A stretch of 33,118 nucleotides of DNA from Streptococcus infantis. GTDB lineage: Bacteria > Bacillota > Bacilli > Lactobacillales > Streptococcaceae. How positions within the stretch are numbered: position 1 is the stretch's first letter; each line of letters starts with the position of its first letter. Where the stretch lies: NCBI RefSeq assembly GCF_001579645.1, contig NZ_KQ970818.1, positions 752,392 to 785,509 of the forward strand. The letters run 5' to 3'. Under the pieces are notes generated by a model, which saw only the letters and a program-made list of their open reading frames with translations, was not told where the DNA came from and ran no database searches. The position numbers were made by a program, and so were the translations under genes. Of this stretch, positions 8,400 through 17,638 are shown piece by piece.

Positions 8400-9329
8400 T
8401 CATTTCAATTCTTCAGATAAGATAGCCATATTTTCTTCTAGGTTTTCTAAGTAGGACTTCTCATTTTGTGGGTCTGCCTCTAAAGGATTGAGGGTTTTCA
8501 GACTCACACCTGTTGATTTGACAAGTGTATCAGCTACCTTTGATGAAGCGTTACTCTCTGTAAAGATAGTTTTGACCTTATAAGTCTTTACAAATTCCTG
8601 GATTTCAGTCAATTGTCTTGGACTTGGTTCTTGATCAGGAGAGATTCCTGCAATCCCAAGCTGATTGAGTCCAAATCGTTTTGCCAAATATGAAAAGGCT
8701 GTGTGTTGGGTCACAAATGTCTTTTGATTAGCTTTTTCAAAGATGGGTTGGTATTTCTTGGTTAAGTCATGAGCCTTGGAACTAAGGTTCTGTGCATTTT
8801 TCTGATAGGTATCCTTGTTGGCACTGTCCAGTTCGGATAACTTATCAGCAATTATCTGTGCTTCTTCTGCAACCTTTTCAGGATCTAACCATGTGTGAGG
8901 ATCGTACAAGGTCTTCTCATCAATTCCATCTCCAGCCTGCATATCTTCTAACCCAGGCACGCGCTCCAAGGTCATACCTTCAGATGCTTCCAACACCTTT
9001 ACCTTGGACTTTTGTAGGCTTGGATCCAAACTTCCCGCCCATGACTCTAATGTATGAGAATGATAAACAAAAACATCGGCATCATAGATGGCTGCAATAT
9101 CATTTGCAGATGGTTCGAAGGAATGGATACCAGAACTAGACTGAATCATCCGCACATCATTCAAATCACCTGAAACCTCTTTGACCATAGCATAGACAGG
9201 ATAAAAACTGGTCACAATCTTCATCCCCTTAGTTTCATCACTCTTGTCTTGACTGGTCTTTTGTCCACAAGCTCCTAAAACGAGAGCAAAGAAGGCAATC
9301 ATGAGCCATAGGATAGTTCTTTTTTTCAT
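8400..9329 (-). CDS. adcAII: Zinc-binding lipoprotein AdcAII (Lmb family)
   Basis: A 309-aa cluster A-I substrate-binding lipoprotein that delivers Zn2+ to the AdcBC importer. The signal peptide ends in LGAC (lipidated C21). The zinc ligands expected for AdcAII are all present: H69 (GIHSFEP), H145 (DPHTWLDP), H209 (TQHTAFSY) and E284 (NPLEADP). It lacks the His-rich loop and ZinT domain of AdcA, as expected for AdcAII. AAGGAGTTGTT precedes the ATG. It is followed after 7 bases by a pht gene, the conserved adcAII-pht arrangement in which Pht may pass zinc to AdcAII. Its promoter carries an AdcR-type box, so it should be induced in zinc starvation. Confidence 0.95.
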   Translation of the reverse strand: MKKRTILWLMIAFFALVLGACGQKTSQDKSDETKGMKIVTSFYPVYAMVKEVSGDLNDVRMIQSSSGIHSFEPSANDIAAIYDADVFVYHSHTLESWAGSLDPSLQKSKVKVLEASEGMTLERVPGLEDMQAGDGIDEKTLYDPHTWLDPEKVAEEAQIIADKLSELDSANKDTYQKNAQNLSSKAHDLTKKYQPIFEKANQKTFVTQHTAFSYLAKRFGLNQLGIAGISPDQEPSPRQLTEIQEFVKTYKVKTIFTESNASSKVADTLVKSTGVSLKTLNPLEADPQNEKSYLENLEENMAILSEELK

Positions 9330-9338
9330 AACAACTCC

Positions 9339-9350
9339 TTAACTAGTATT
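9339..9350 (-). promoter_or_regulatory. Degenerate second AdcR-like site over the adcAII Shine-Dalgarno
   Basis: TTAACTAGTATT matches the left and central parts of the AdcR palindrome but not the right arm. It touches the AAGGAG ribosome binding site of adcAII. It could be a weak accessory operator or a decayed copy. Confidence 0.4.
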
Positions 9351-9361
9351 TAACCATTTAA

Positions 9362-9373
9362 TTAACTAGTAAA
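9362..9373 (-). promoter_or_regulatory. AdcR operator of adcAII-pht
   Basis: TTAACTAGTAAA on the plus strand matches the AdcR consensus TTAACNNGTTAA at all but one position. It begins one base after the -10 hexamer and covers the predicted transcription start, the position expected for a zinc-dependent repressor. Confidence 0.8.
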
Positions 9374-9374
9374 C

Positions 9375-9403
9375 ATTTTACTCCTTAAAATTTAAAATGT
9401 CAA
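9375..9403 (-). promoter_or_regulatory. adcAII-pht promoter
   Basis: Reverse strand: perfect TTGACA (9398-9403), 17-base spacer, TAAAAT (9375-9380). The -10 lies 46 bases before the adcAII ATG. The same -35, spacing and -10 occur at the other pht promoter at 12920-12948. Confidence 0.85.
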
Positions 9404-9422
9404 TATTTTTTTGCATTTTCAT

Positions 9423-9461
9423 GAAAAAAGTGAGAACTAGATTTCATTATCAGTTCTTACT
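9423..9461 (-). terminator. Terminator downstream of the 1043-aa pht gene
   Basis: AGTAAGAACT / AGTTCTCACT (plus-strand arms 9429-9438 and 9452-9461, one wobble) followed leftward by TTTTTTC. It separates the upstream pht transcript from the adcAII promoter. Confidence 0.75.
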
Positions 9462-9470
9462 GGTTATTTT

Positions 9471-9578
9471 TATACTCAATGAAAATCAAAGAGCAAACTA
9501 GAAAGCTAGCCGCAGGCTGTACTTGAGTACGGCAAGGTGAAGCTGACGTGGTTTGAATTTGATTTTCGAAGAGTATTA
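9471..9578. repeat. RUP-like element (repeat unit of pneumococcus)
   Basis: About 105 bases bounded by TACTC...GAGTA, with imperfect terminal inverted repeats (TACTCAATGAAAATCAAA at left against TACTCTTCGAAAATCAAA on the other strand at right, 15 of 18 identical) and TA-rich flanks. The interior contains GAAAGCTAGCCGCAGGCTG and GTACTTGAGTACGGCAAGG, typical of the pneumococcal family. Length and ends fit RUP, a non-autonomous element thought to be mobilised by IS630-Spn1 with TA target use. It lies between the pht stop codon and its terminator, so it is part of the pht 3' UTR. Confidence 0.78.
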
Positions 9579-9589
9579 ACTCACGAATT

Positions 9590-12500
9590 TTAATCGTTTT
9601 GACTAGTTTTAGGCTTACTATTTTTTAGTAAGGCTATGAGATGTTCAGCTTGAGCCATAATACCATTGTTATCCATAGTACCTAGTGTTAGATTATTACG
9701 TAAACCAGCTAAGGTTTCGCTAGCATTGGATTTCACTCCTGCATCTGTCACATTCTTTAATAACTCCTCTGCTTCTTGTAGTTTAGCTTCTATCTTTTCA
9801 GTCTCAACCTGTGGTTCTTCCTCTGGAGATTCTTCTGGTTCATCAGCTGGTTTAGTATCCTCTGGCTTTTCCGTTTGCGGTTTCTCCTCAAGAGTTTTTT
9901 CATCTTCAGTTTTTTCTGTCTGAGGTTTCTCCTCATTTGGTTTTTCATTATTTGGTTTTTCATTATTCGAATGGTCATGTTGTCCATTTTGGTTTCTTAG
10001 AACATGGTCACTTGCATTTCCCCAACCACTATCCGAATGCGGACGCTCGCTTGGATGCTCGACATAGTACTTCACAGTCGCAAAAAGATCTTCGAGCGCA
10101 TATCCCTTAGGAGCTTCGTAAAGCCCTTCATCAAACCATTCAAACTTGATATTATGGTAATGATCAAAGTGAGGGATAATCAAGTTACCATTTTTGACAT
10201 CAACTGCATACTGTAGATTGTAAGGCATGCGATCTAGCGGTACCTTCTTCTCAGCTTTTACCCGATTATAGATAGCTTCTGCTCCTTTTGCTTCCGATTT
10301 TGTTGAGTTCTGATTATCTGTCGAAGGAGGCGTCAATCTCTTCTCTTTGGCATAAGCCTGAGCAGTTGCCCTCTCAGCTTCGGACAAACTATCCTTACCA
10401 ATCCAGTGACTATGCCCCATATGTGGTGTTACATAGGCGTCCCCCTCATCACTGATAATATCATGGGCATCAAAGATGTAGCCATCCGATGTTGTATACT
10501 TATCTGCTAGCTGGGCTACACGAACTTCATCGTCACTATACTCGATTTGTGAGTTTGGCTTACCAAGACGTTCTGGATGACTAATCGGTGCAATAAATTT
10601 AAGCAAGTCATCGACAAAGGCTACCTTGTTTACATGTTCATCATTTAATCTTTCTAGCAATTGATCTAAAGTCTGGAAGTCAAATAGCCGTCCCTTATTT
10701 TCAAGTAGGTTCCTATGCGTTTGCTCCAACAAACTATAGGCCTTATCATAGAATTCCTGATCTCTAGGAGCTATTGTGCTTTTCTTCTCCGCTAGGGTAT
10801 GAGATGGTGTAGCCACCTTATTTAGTTTTTTCTCAAAAGCTATAAGATTCTCTTTAGACAAATCCTTAGTCAAGACATAACGTAAAACTCCCTTTTCTTC
10901 TAGGACATACCCCTGACCAACTTTTCTGACTACTTGTTTGGCAAGCTCCTCATTAGAATGGTTATCAGGAAGTGGAACTGGTGCTGGTTGCAGATTTGGG
11001 ACAGGCCGAGGGACTGGCTTCAAAATAAGATTTGGCTGTAAACTAGTAGCTCCAGGAACGGAAACAATTTTTTGATTGCCAACTGGAATCATCCGTGCAA
11101 TCTTTTCTTCCAACGCAGACATCTGACTATATGGGATAAAATGGTAGTGATCCCCATGAGGTACCGCTACCCCATTTGCTGTTCTTTTCGTGATTTGAGC
11201 AGGATCAAAAATCAAACCATCCGATTCCACATGGCGTTCTGATAAAGGTTTGGCATACAATTCACTTAAAAGTGTTGAAATGTCTTCCCCTTGATTTTGA
11301 TGATAACTTGGTGTGACAGTCAGATTTGGAGTCTCTGTCAAAATTGGTTGGACTGGATTAGCATTATCACTACTTGGTTTACTTGAGCTTGTAGAAGAAT
11401 GTGAGCCCTGCTTCCCATTCCAATAGGCTTGGGCGGCAGCCAATTCTCCTGCTGACAAATCACTCTTAGGGATATAGTGGAAATGATTTCCATGCGGTAC
11501 AACAAAAGCGTCGCCTGTATCTTCAATCACATCTGTCGGACTAAAGACATACCCATCATCCGTTGTATAAGCGCCTCCAGTTCCTCGATTTGGTGCCGGC
11601 GTATTGAGATTAAAGTTTGGTTTAATGGTTGAACTTGGTTTCTCAGAACTGCTTGGTTTCGGATTATCAGCATGACTTTGAATTGGCTGACCTCCAATTG
11701 GGAGATTTCGAGCCAATTTTTCTTCCAAAGCAGACATTTGCGAATAAGGAATGAAATGGAAATGATCTCCATGAGGAACTGCCACACCATTGACAGTACG
11801 TTTTGTAATCTGTGCTGGGTCAAATACCAATCCATCAGATTCCACATGACGTTGGCTAAGTGGCAAGGAGTACAATTCTTGAAGGAGACTATCCAAGTCC
11901 TCATTTTGACTCTCAGAAGTTGTTGCATAATCTTGAGGAGCCTCAGATTGACTCGTTCTCACACTAGATCTTGTTTCACCTCTGCTTGAACGGTATTCAA
12001 CGGTACTTAATTGACTACCTTTACCAGATAAGAAGGCCTGAGCAGCAGCGAGTTCACTAGCCGATAAGTCACTCTTAGGAATATAATGGAAGTGATTGCC
12101 ATGGGGAACGATATAGGCATCACCTGTATCTTCTATGATATCAGAGGCATTAAAGATATACCCATCATCCGTTGTATAGCGTCCTTGAGCTCTGGCTGCA
12201 ACTACTGCTTGATCGTTAGAACCACCCCCGTGATTACTACTATGTTCCTGCTTCTGACGTTTAATCTCTTCTTTTGTACGAATATTGTCCGCATGAGCCG
12301 CATCCTTAAGGTAAACATAGTATTTCCCGTCTACCTTAATCACATAACCACCCTTAACTTCGCTGACAATATCCTCATTTCGAAGTTGATAATTCGGATC
12401 CTTCATCAGGAGTTCCTCACTAATAATAGCATCATAAGGAACCTTGCCATTAAAGTAATGATAATGGTCTCCATGTGAAGTTACATAGCCTTGATCGGTA

Positions 12501-12721
12501 ATTTTAACAACAATTTGTTCAGCATTAATCCCCTCTCGCTGACTAACCTCATCTGGTGTCAGATTTTCAGTCTTAGCACTAGCCTGATTTCCTTCTATAT
12601 AAGACACACGATTAGACTCTTTGCTAGTCTGTACTGCTTGGTAACGCCCCAATTCATAACTTGAAAGGCTTAAAGCCAAAAGAGCTACTGAACCAAGAAC
12701 ATATTTTTTATTGATTTTCAT
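9590..12721 (-). CDS. Histidine triad surface protein, PhtD-like with seven triads
   Basis: A 1043-aa secreted zinc-binding protein. The signal sequence MKINKKYVLGSVALLALSLS has Ser at the position where the neighbouring paralogue has the lipobox-like Cys. Seven HxxHxH triads lie at about 83-88, 207-212, 317-322, 410-415, 522-527, 767-772 (HMGHSH) and 851-856 (HFDHYH). The segment after about 590 (EELAKQVVRKVGQGYV..., FLAPI-like FIAPISHPERLGKPN, IKFEWFDEGLYEAPKGY) matches the C-terminal half of pneumococcal PhtD as I recall it. The unit at about 181-345 is repeated at 385-550, explaining two extra triads and about 200 extra residues. Residues 921-970 form an EKP-rich low-complexity linker before a terminal helical domain. 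The Shine-Dalgarno at the start is weak. It is a single-gene unit with an AdcR-type promoter. Confidence 0.88.
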   Translation of the reverse strand: MKINKKYVLGSVALLALSLSSYELGRYQAVQTSKESNRVSYIEGNQASAKTENLTPDEVSQREGINAEQIVVKITDQGYVTSHGDHYHYFNGKVPYDAIISEELLMKDPNYQLRNEDIVSEVKGGYVIKVDGKYYVYLKDAAHADNIRTKEEIKRQKQEHSSNHGGGSNDQAVVAARAQGRYTTDDGYIFNASDIIEDTGDAYIVPHGNHFHYIPKSDLSASELAAAQAFLSGKGSQLSTVEYRSSRGETRSSVRTSQSEAPQDYATTSESQNEDLDSLLQELYSLPLSQRHVESDGLVFDPAQITKRTVNGVAVPHGDHFHFIPYSQMSALEEKLARNLPIGGQPIQSHADNPKPSSSEKPSSTIKPNFNLNTPAPNRGTGGAYTTDDGYVFSPTDVIEDTGDAFVVPHGNHFHYIPKSDLSAGELAAAQAYWNGKQGSHSSTSSSKPSSDNANPVQPILTETPNLTVTPSYHQNQGEDISTLLSELYAKPLSERHVESDGLIFDPAQITKRTANGVAVPHGDHYHFIPYSQMSALEEKIARMIPVGNQKIVSVPGATSLQPNLILKPVPRPVPNLQPAPVPLPDNHSNEELAKQVVRKVGQGYVLEEKGVLRYVLTKDLSKENLIAFEKKLNKVATPSHTLAEKKSTIAPRDQEFYDKAYSLLEQTHRNLLENKGRLFDFQTLDQLLERLNDEHVNKVAFVDDLLKFIAPISHPERLGKPNSQIEYSDDEVRVAQLADKYTTSDGYIFDAHDIISDEGDAYVTPHMGHSHWIGKDSLSEAERATAQAYAKEKRLTPPSTDNQNSTKSEAKGAEAIYNRVKAEKKVPLDRMPYNLQYAVDVKNGNLIIPHFDHYHNIKFEWFDEGLYEAPKGYALEDLFATVKYYVEHPSERPHSDSGWGNASDHVLRNQNGQHDHSNNEKPNNEKPNEEKPQTEKTEDEKTLEEKPQTEKPEDTKPADEPEESPEEEPQVETEKIEAKLQEAEELLKNVTDAGVKSNASETLAGLRNNLTLGTMDNNGIMAQAEHLIALLKNSKPKTSQND

Positions 12722-12786
12722 CTTAATACACTTTCTATTTCATTTATTCGTTAAAGAAGTACTACACTTTTTCCTAAAGAACTTAC

Positions 12787-12798
12787 TTAATCAGTTAA
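12787..12798 (-). promoter_or_regulatory. Third AdcR-like palindrome within the pht leader
   Basis: TTAATCAGTTAA matches TTAACNNGTTAA with one change (T for C). It lies about 115 bases inside the predicted transcript, where a bound repressor could act as a roadblock, or it may be chance in AT-rich DNA. Confidence 0.4.
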
Positions 12799-12802
12799 AT
12801 AT

Positions 12803-12823
12803 CTATTTAGAAAAATTACTCAC
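12803..12823 (-). other. Six-codon leader reading frame (MSNFSK) with strong Shine-Dalgarno
   Basis: Reverse strand: AAGGAGGAG (12832-12840), eight bases, then GTG AGT AAT TTT TCT AAA TAG. The Shine-Dalgarno is much stronger than that of the pht gene 80 bases downstream (GAAAGTGTATTAAG). It lies inside the predicted mRNA. The gene-free stretch 12722-13067 otherwise holds the pht promoter and AdcR boxes plus the lacG terminator. Whether the peptide is made, or the site is a remnant, is unknown. Confidence 0.35.
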
Positions 12824-12894
12824 TTTTAAAACTCCTCCTTCTATTTTCTATTTATCAAACAAGATTTGAGTAATTGAGTTAGTTCTCTATATAC

Positions 12895-12918
12895 TTAACC
12901 AGTTATTTAACTAGTTAA
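12895..12918 (-). promoter_or_regulatory. Tandem AdcR operators of the 1043-aa pht gene
   Basis: A perfect palindrome TTAACTAGTTAA (12907-12918) begins one base after the -10 and is directly followed by TTAACCAGTTAT (12895-12906), which differs from consensus at the last base. The two 12-mers abut with no gap. Placement over the transcription start mirrors adcAII. Confidence 0.85.
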
Positions 12919-12919
12919 G

Positions 12920-12948
12920 ATTTTACTCCTATCACATAAATCTGTCAA
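12920..12948 (-). promoter_or_regulatory. Promoter of the 1043-aa pht gene
   Basis: Reverse strand: TTGACA (12943-12948), 17 bases, TAAAAT (12920-12925). Its GGAGTAAAAT context is shared with the adcAII promoter. The start would fall near 12912, giving a leader of about 190 bases. Confidence 0.85.
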
Positions 12949-12980
12949 GAATTTTTTTGACTTTTAGGTAAAATCTAGAT

Positions 12981-13018
12981 AAAAAGGATTTAGTCATGCT
13001 CTATGCAAAACTAAATCC
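12981..13018 (-). terminator. Terminator after lacG
   Basis: GGATTTAGT / ACTAAATCC (plus-strand arms 12986-12994 and 13010-13018), perfect nine-base stem, followed leftward by TTTTTATC. It isolates the lac operon from the pht promoter about 35 bases further on. A weaker TAAGCTA/TAGCTTA stem lies between it and the lacG stop. Confidence 0.8.
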
Positions 13019-13067
13019 CATATTATGTATATTAGTAATACTAAGCTATTTTTATTCTTCGATTAGC

Positions 13068-14498
<1,431 letters not shown>

Positions 14499-14507
14499 TT
14501 AAATGAA

Positions 14508-14579
14508 AAGTGAGGGGAGAGGAGTTAGTGAGCCATCCATCTCCATCTCACTTCTTGTACCAAGTCACCAAATAGTGAC
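14508..14579 (-). other. lacE-lacG spacer with alternative hairpins
   Basis: On the reverse strand, AAGTGAG (14547-14553) can pair with CTCACTT (14508-14514) or with the nearer CTCACT (14527-14532), so two stems exclude each other. Further upstream, GTCAC/GTGAC (14564-14579) forms a small stem. The run of T after CTCACTT is short (TTTTC), so at most a partial terminator or an mRNA-processing or stability element is suggested. Confidence 0.35.
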
Positions 14580-14663
14580 ATAAAGGGGGAAAACAAATTT
14601 ATAACTATAAGAAAATCTTAGCGATTTCCGTGATGATAGGAGACTGTTTTACAGCCCCTACCA

Positions 14664-16355
14664 TTAATCAAATTGCGCCTGAACAAATGCAAGAGCACCT
14701 TTACCATCACGAGTCAACTTGATGTATTGAGCTCCTTCAGTCTTAGCCAATTTGATTCCAAGTTTATCTGTTTCAGCCTTCATGTCCTCATAGTTTGATG
14801 CTACTTGAGGAGCAAGGATAACAAGGTCAAATTCTGGCAACATTTCACGGTGAGCACCGTAACCACCAGCAGCGGCCTTCACAGGAACATTGTATTCTGT
14901 AGCTGCTTTGTTCAAGGCGTTGGCAAGAAGTCCACTTGTTCCACCACCTGCACAGAGAACAAGTACGTTGGTTTCTTCTGTAATTGTATTTTGTGCTGAT
15001 TCTACTCCAGCTTTTTCAAGGATAGCATCAGCTTTAGCAGTATTGAAGTTTGCGGCTACTTTTTCTTTTAATTCATCGTTGGCTTTACCAGAACGTTCTT
15101 CTTCAAGAATTTGTTCGTCATAAACTTTAAGGAATGGATAGTAGATTGCAATATCCACTACAATTAACAATGCTGCAAGAGCAAATGACAAGAACTGGAA
15201 GTTTGTACCAAGAACAATACCTAGAGGCCCAGGCGTAGTCCATGGAAGGTTGGCAGTAAATGAATTCATGCCGAGAGTTTCGATAAAGAACTTAAAGATC
15301 CATACGTTTGCAATAGGTGCAAAGATAAATGGAATAAAGAAGATAGGGTTCAATACAAGTGGAGCACCAAACAAGATTGGTTCATTTACACCGAAGAATG
15401 TAGGAACTACTGAAGCACGTCCGATTGCACGATTACGCTTAGACTTACACAACCACATAAACATGAAAGGAACTACTAGAGTTGCTCCTGTACCACCCAT
15501 AGTGACGATAAACATTTGTGTACCAGATGTAAGGATCTTATCAGCGTGCATACCTTGTTGAAGAAGATTCAAGTTGACTTCGGCATTTGCATAAGTAATC
15601 GCTGCAATCGCAGGTTCAACGATAGATGGGCCGTGAATACCGACAAACCAGAAGAAGGCAAAAGCACCAAAGATAATAGTAATACCAAGATAACCGTCTG
15701 CTGCTGAGAAAAGAGGTGCAAAGAATTTTCCGATTGATTCTGCAACGCTTGCACCAACAAATTGACGAGCGAGCAAGTCAAGAGCATAGAGAGAAACAAC
15801 TGAAAGCGTAAACGGAATAACGTCTTTAAAGACTTGTGAGATATTCGGTGGAACTTCGTCAGGCATGCGAATAGTAACGTTGTTCTTCACACAAACCTTA
15901 TAGATAGCTACAGTTACAAAAGCTGCCAGGAAGGCTGAAAGCAACCCTTTTGTTCCTAGGAAACCAGTTGCAAAGCCACCCTCGATTGGGTCAGCTGCTA
16001 ACATCAGTAAACCAACAATAGCCGCCAATAGCGTTGACATATAGTTGATTTGGTTGGTTTTCTCCATACTACGATTGACGGAGTCTGTTAAAGATTTAGC
16101 AGTGGTACCAGCTACCAAGACTGCTAGAATCCCCATAGAGTAGCTGTAAGGTTTCATCAAAAGTGCTACTACTTCATCAGACCATTTAAAGCCCCAAGAG
16201 TTTGGAACAAAAGCAATCAAGATAAAAATACTTGAGAAGAGAATGACAGGCATTCCAGCGATAAATCCATCTCGAATAGCACGAAGATAGATATTTCGAG
16301 ATAGTTTTTCAAAGAAAGGCTTCCCTTTCTCGATATAGGCAATTAACTTATTCAT
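14664..16355 (-). CDS. lacE: PTS lactose-specific EIICB component
   Basis: A 563-aa membrane permease with fused EIIB. Residues up to about 420 form the EIIC (Lac/Cel family) transmembrane domain, including the conserved loop [13 protein letters not shown] and [17 protein letters not shown], the substrate-binding signature. A flexible linker (about 420-458) leads to the EIIB domain with the phosphorylated Cys in [12 protein letters not shown] (about C468). It takes up lactose and releases it inside as lactose-6-phosphate, receiving phosphate from LacF. The start codon overlaps the lacF stop by one base (TAATG), so translation is coupled. Confidence 0.96.
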   Translation of the reverse strand: MNKLIAYIEKGKPFFEKLSRNIYLRAIRDGFIAGMPVILFSSIFILIAFVPNSWGFKWSDEVVALLMKPYSYSMGILAVLVAGTTAKSLTDSVNRSMEKTNQINYMSTLLAAIVGLLMLAADPIEGGFATGFLGTKGLLSAFLAAFVTVAIYKVCVKNNVTIRMPDEVPPNISQVFKDVIPFTLSVVSLYALDLLARQFVGASVAESIGKFFAPLFSAADGYLGITIIFGAFAFFWFVGIHGPSIVEPAIAAITYANAEVNLNLLQQGMHADKILTSGTQMFIVTMGGTGATLVVPFMFMWLCKSKRNRAIGRASVVPTFFGVNEPILFGAPLVLNPIFFIPFIFAPIANVWIFKFFIETLGMNSFTANLPWTTPGPLGIVLGTNFQFLSFALAALLIVVDIAIYYPFLKVYDEQILEEERSGKANDELKEKVAANFNTAKADAILEKAGVESAQNTITEETNVLVLCAGGGTSGLLANALNKAATEYNVPVKAAAGGYGAHREMLPEFDLVILAPQVASNYEDMKAETDKLGIKLAKTEGAQYIKLTRDGKGALAFVQAQFD

Positions 16356-16672
16356 TATTTAGCTCCTCTTTTATAAAGTTCAATTAAATGATGCACCAAA
16401 TCTTTTAGCAAGATTGTTGTCATCAGGTGATCTTGTCCGTGCATCATTGTGATGCTGTATGGAATTTCTTCCCCTGCAGCTTCTTGAGCAAGCATAGATG
16501 TTTGCGCTTTGTGAGCTTCCGCAATGCAACCTGCTGCTTCTTCAACAAGAGCTTCTGCTTTAGCAAAATCGCTAGCTTCAGCAGCCTTCAAAGCTTCTAA
16601 TAATTTTGAACGAGCATCACCTGCATAGGCAACGATTTCAAAACCTAACAATGTTACTTCTTCTCTATTCAT
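16355..16672 (-). CDS. lacF: PTS lactose-specific EIIA component
   Basis: A 105-aa EIIA of the Lac family, a trimeric all-helical cytoplasmic protein that passes phosphate from HPr to the EIIB domain of LacE. The phosphorylated His is H78 in MMHGQDHLM and the buried metal ligand D81 follows, both at the positions known for lactococcal EIIA-Lac. It lies 35 bases after lacT and overlaps lacE by one base. Confidence 0.96.
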   Translation of the reverse strand: MNREEVTLLGFEIVAYAGDARSKLLEALKAAEASDFAKAEALVEEAAGCIAEAHKAQTSMLAQEAAGEEIPYSITMMHGQDHLMTTILLKDLVHHLIELYKRGAK

Positions 16673-16707
16673 GATAGAATTCTCCTTATATATTTTTTAG
16701 TAAAGCG

Positions 16708-17544
16708 TTATGACAATAAACGTTGGATGTGTAGAACAAGATAAACTCGTTCACTCTTGTAGAGGTCAAGACCAGTTTCCTGAGCAATGACCTCATAAAT
16801 TTTGCTACCAATCTCGAATGCTTCTGGATAGGTATTCTTTATATGTTCTTCCATATCGAGCAAGGATTGATTATCATCGCGACTACGATCCAGATAATCC
16901 AAGAAATAATTTAGATGAATCATAAAGCGGTCGTAGAAATTATTATTTTCAGGTGTTCGCTGGATTTTATAACTCTTCAAAACGCTTTCGACCCTCTTTA
17001 AAATTTCCTTTCTCTTATCAATCGACTCAACAACTTCGACTTCACTCTCACCTTCGGCATTGATGAAATGATAAGCGATACGAATGATTTCGTCTTCAGG
17101 AAAATTTTCTGTCAGTTTTTGACGATAAATTTCAAAAGCTTCTTGTGCAATTTGAAAAGCGATAGGATATTTGGCAGAAATGTCAGGCAAGTTACTATCC
17201 TTATAGCGTCCTTGGCTAATAGCCTGATAAGAACAATAGATATGGTCTGTCAGAGTGACGTATAGATACTCTTGGACAGGATATTGATATTTTTTAGAAA
17301 GATTATCAATAATCTCATAAGTGACCGTAATAAAATCAAGCGGTACATCCTTTAGAAGAGCCATAAAGTTTTCTCGCGACTCTTCTGTTTTCATCCGAAA
17401 AACTTTTTCAACCTGATCCTCAGAAATCAAATCTCCTTTCTTCTTACCGAACGAAATACCCTTACCAATTACGATCAACTCCTCTCCCTTGCTATTCCGC
17501 ACGAGAGAAACATTGTTATTCATTGGATTTAATATCCGATACAT
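16708..17544 (-). CDS. lacT: BglG-family transcriptional antiterminator
   Basis: A 278-aa antiterminator. An N-terminal CAT RNA-binding domain (about 1-55, MYRILNPMNNNVSLV...GKGISFGKKKGD) precedes two PTS regulation domains, PRD1 (about 65-170) and PRD2 (about 172-278), with conserved His in TDHIY, AYHFIN, MIHLNYF and VLHIQR. When not phosphorylated by LacEF it should dimerise, bind the RAT in its own leader and prevent terminator formation, so that lacTFEG is read through in the presence of lactose. The leader at 17583-17662 contains exactly such a RAT/terminator pair. AGGAGG precedes the ATG and sits in the loop of a small hairpin (17545-17559). Confidence 0.95.
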   Translation of the reverse strand: MYRILNPMNNNVSLVRNSKGEELIVIGKGISFGKKKGDLISEDQVEKVFRMKTEESRENFMALLKDVPLDFITVTYEIIDNLSKKYQYPVQEYLYVTLTDHIYCSYQAISQGRYKDSNLPDISAKYPIAFQIAQEAFEIYRQKLTENFPEDEIIRIAYHFINAEGESEVEVVESIDKRKEILKRVESVLKSYKIQRTPENNNFYDRFMIHLNYFLDYLDRSRDDNQSLLDMEEHIKNTYPEAFEIGSKIYEVIAQETGLDLYKSERVYLVLHIQRLLS

Positions 17545-17582
17545 GGCAACCTCCTTGCCCTATTATTTAAGTTTTGTGAGCA

Positions 17583-17638
17583 TAAAAAATGACCACAAAT
17601 GAACTCAAAAAATATACATCTGAGTCATCTGTGATCAT
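17583..17638 (-). terminator. lacT leader attenuator (terminator)
   Basis: Reverse strand: ATGATCACAGATGACTCA (17621-17638) pairs with TTGAGTTCATTTGTGGTCAT (17589-17608) with wobbles and a bulge, followed by TTTTTTAT. Its first five bases overlap the RAT, so the two structures are mutually exclusive. Confidence 0.85.

Noticed and set aside
9362..9385. Mini-ORF ATG TTT ACT AGT TAA after AAGGAG upstream of adcAII.
   Set aside because: It overlaps the -10 hexamer and AdcR box, so it is upstream of or at the transcription start and would not be translated.
5405..12721. The two large Pht genes as a possible undescribed surface or mobile system.
   Set aside because: The triads, signal sequences, AdcAII linkage and AdcR boxes place them firmly in the known Pht family; only the duplication and control features are noteworthy.
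15250..15561. A 103-codon plus-strand frame opposite lacE.
   Set aside because: Antisense to a conserved membrane domain, no similarity recognised and no translation signals.
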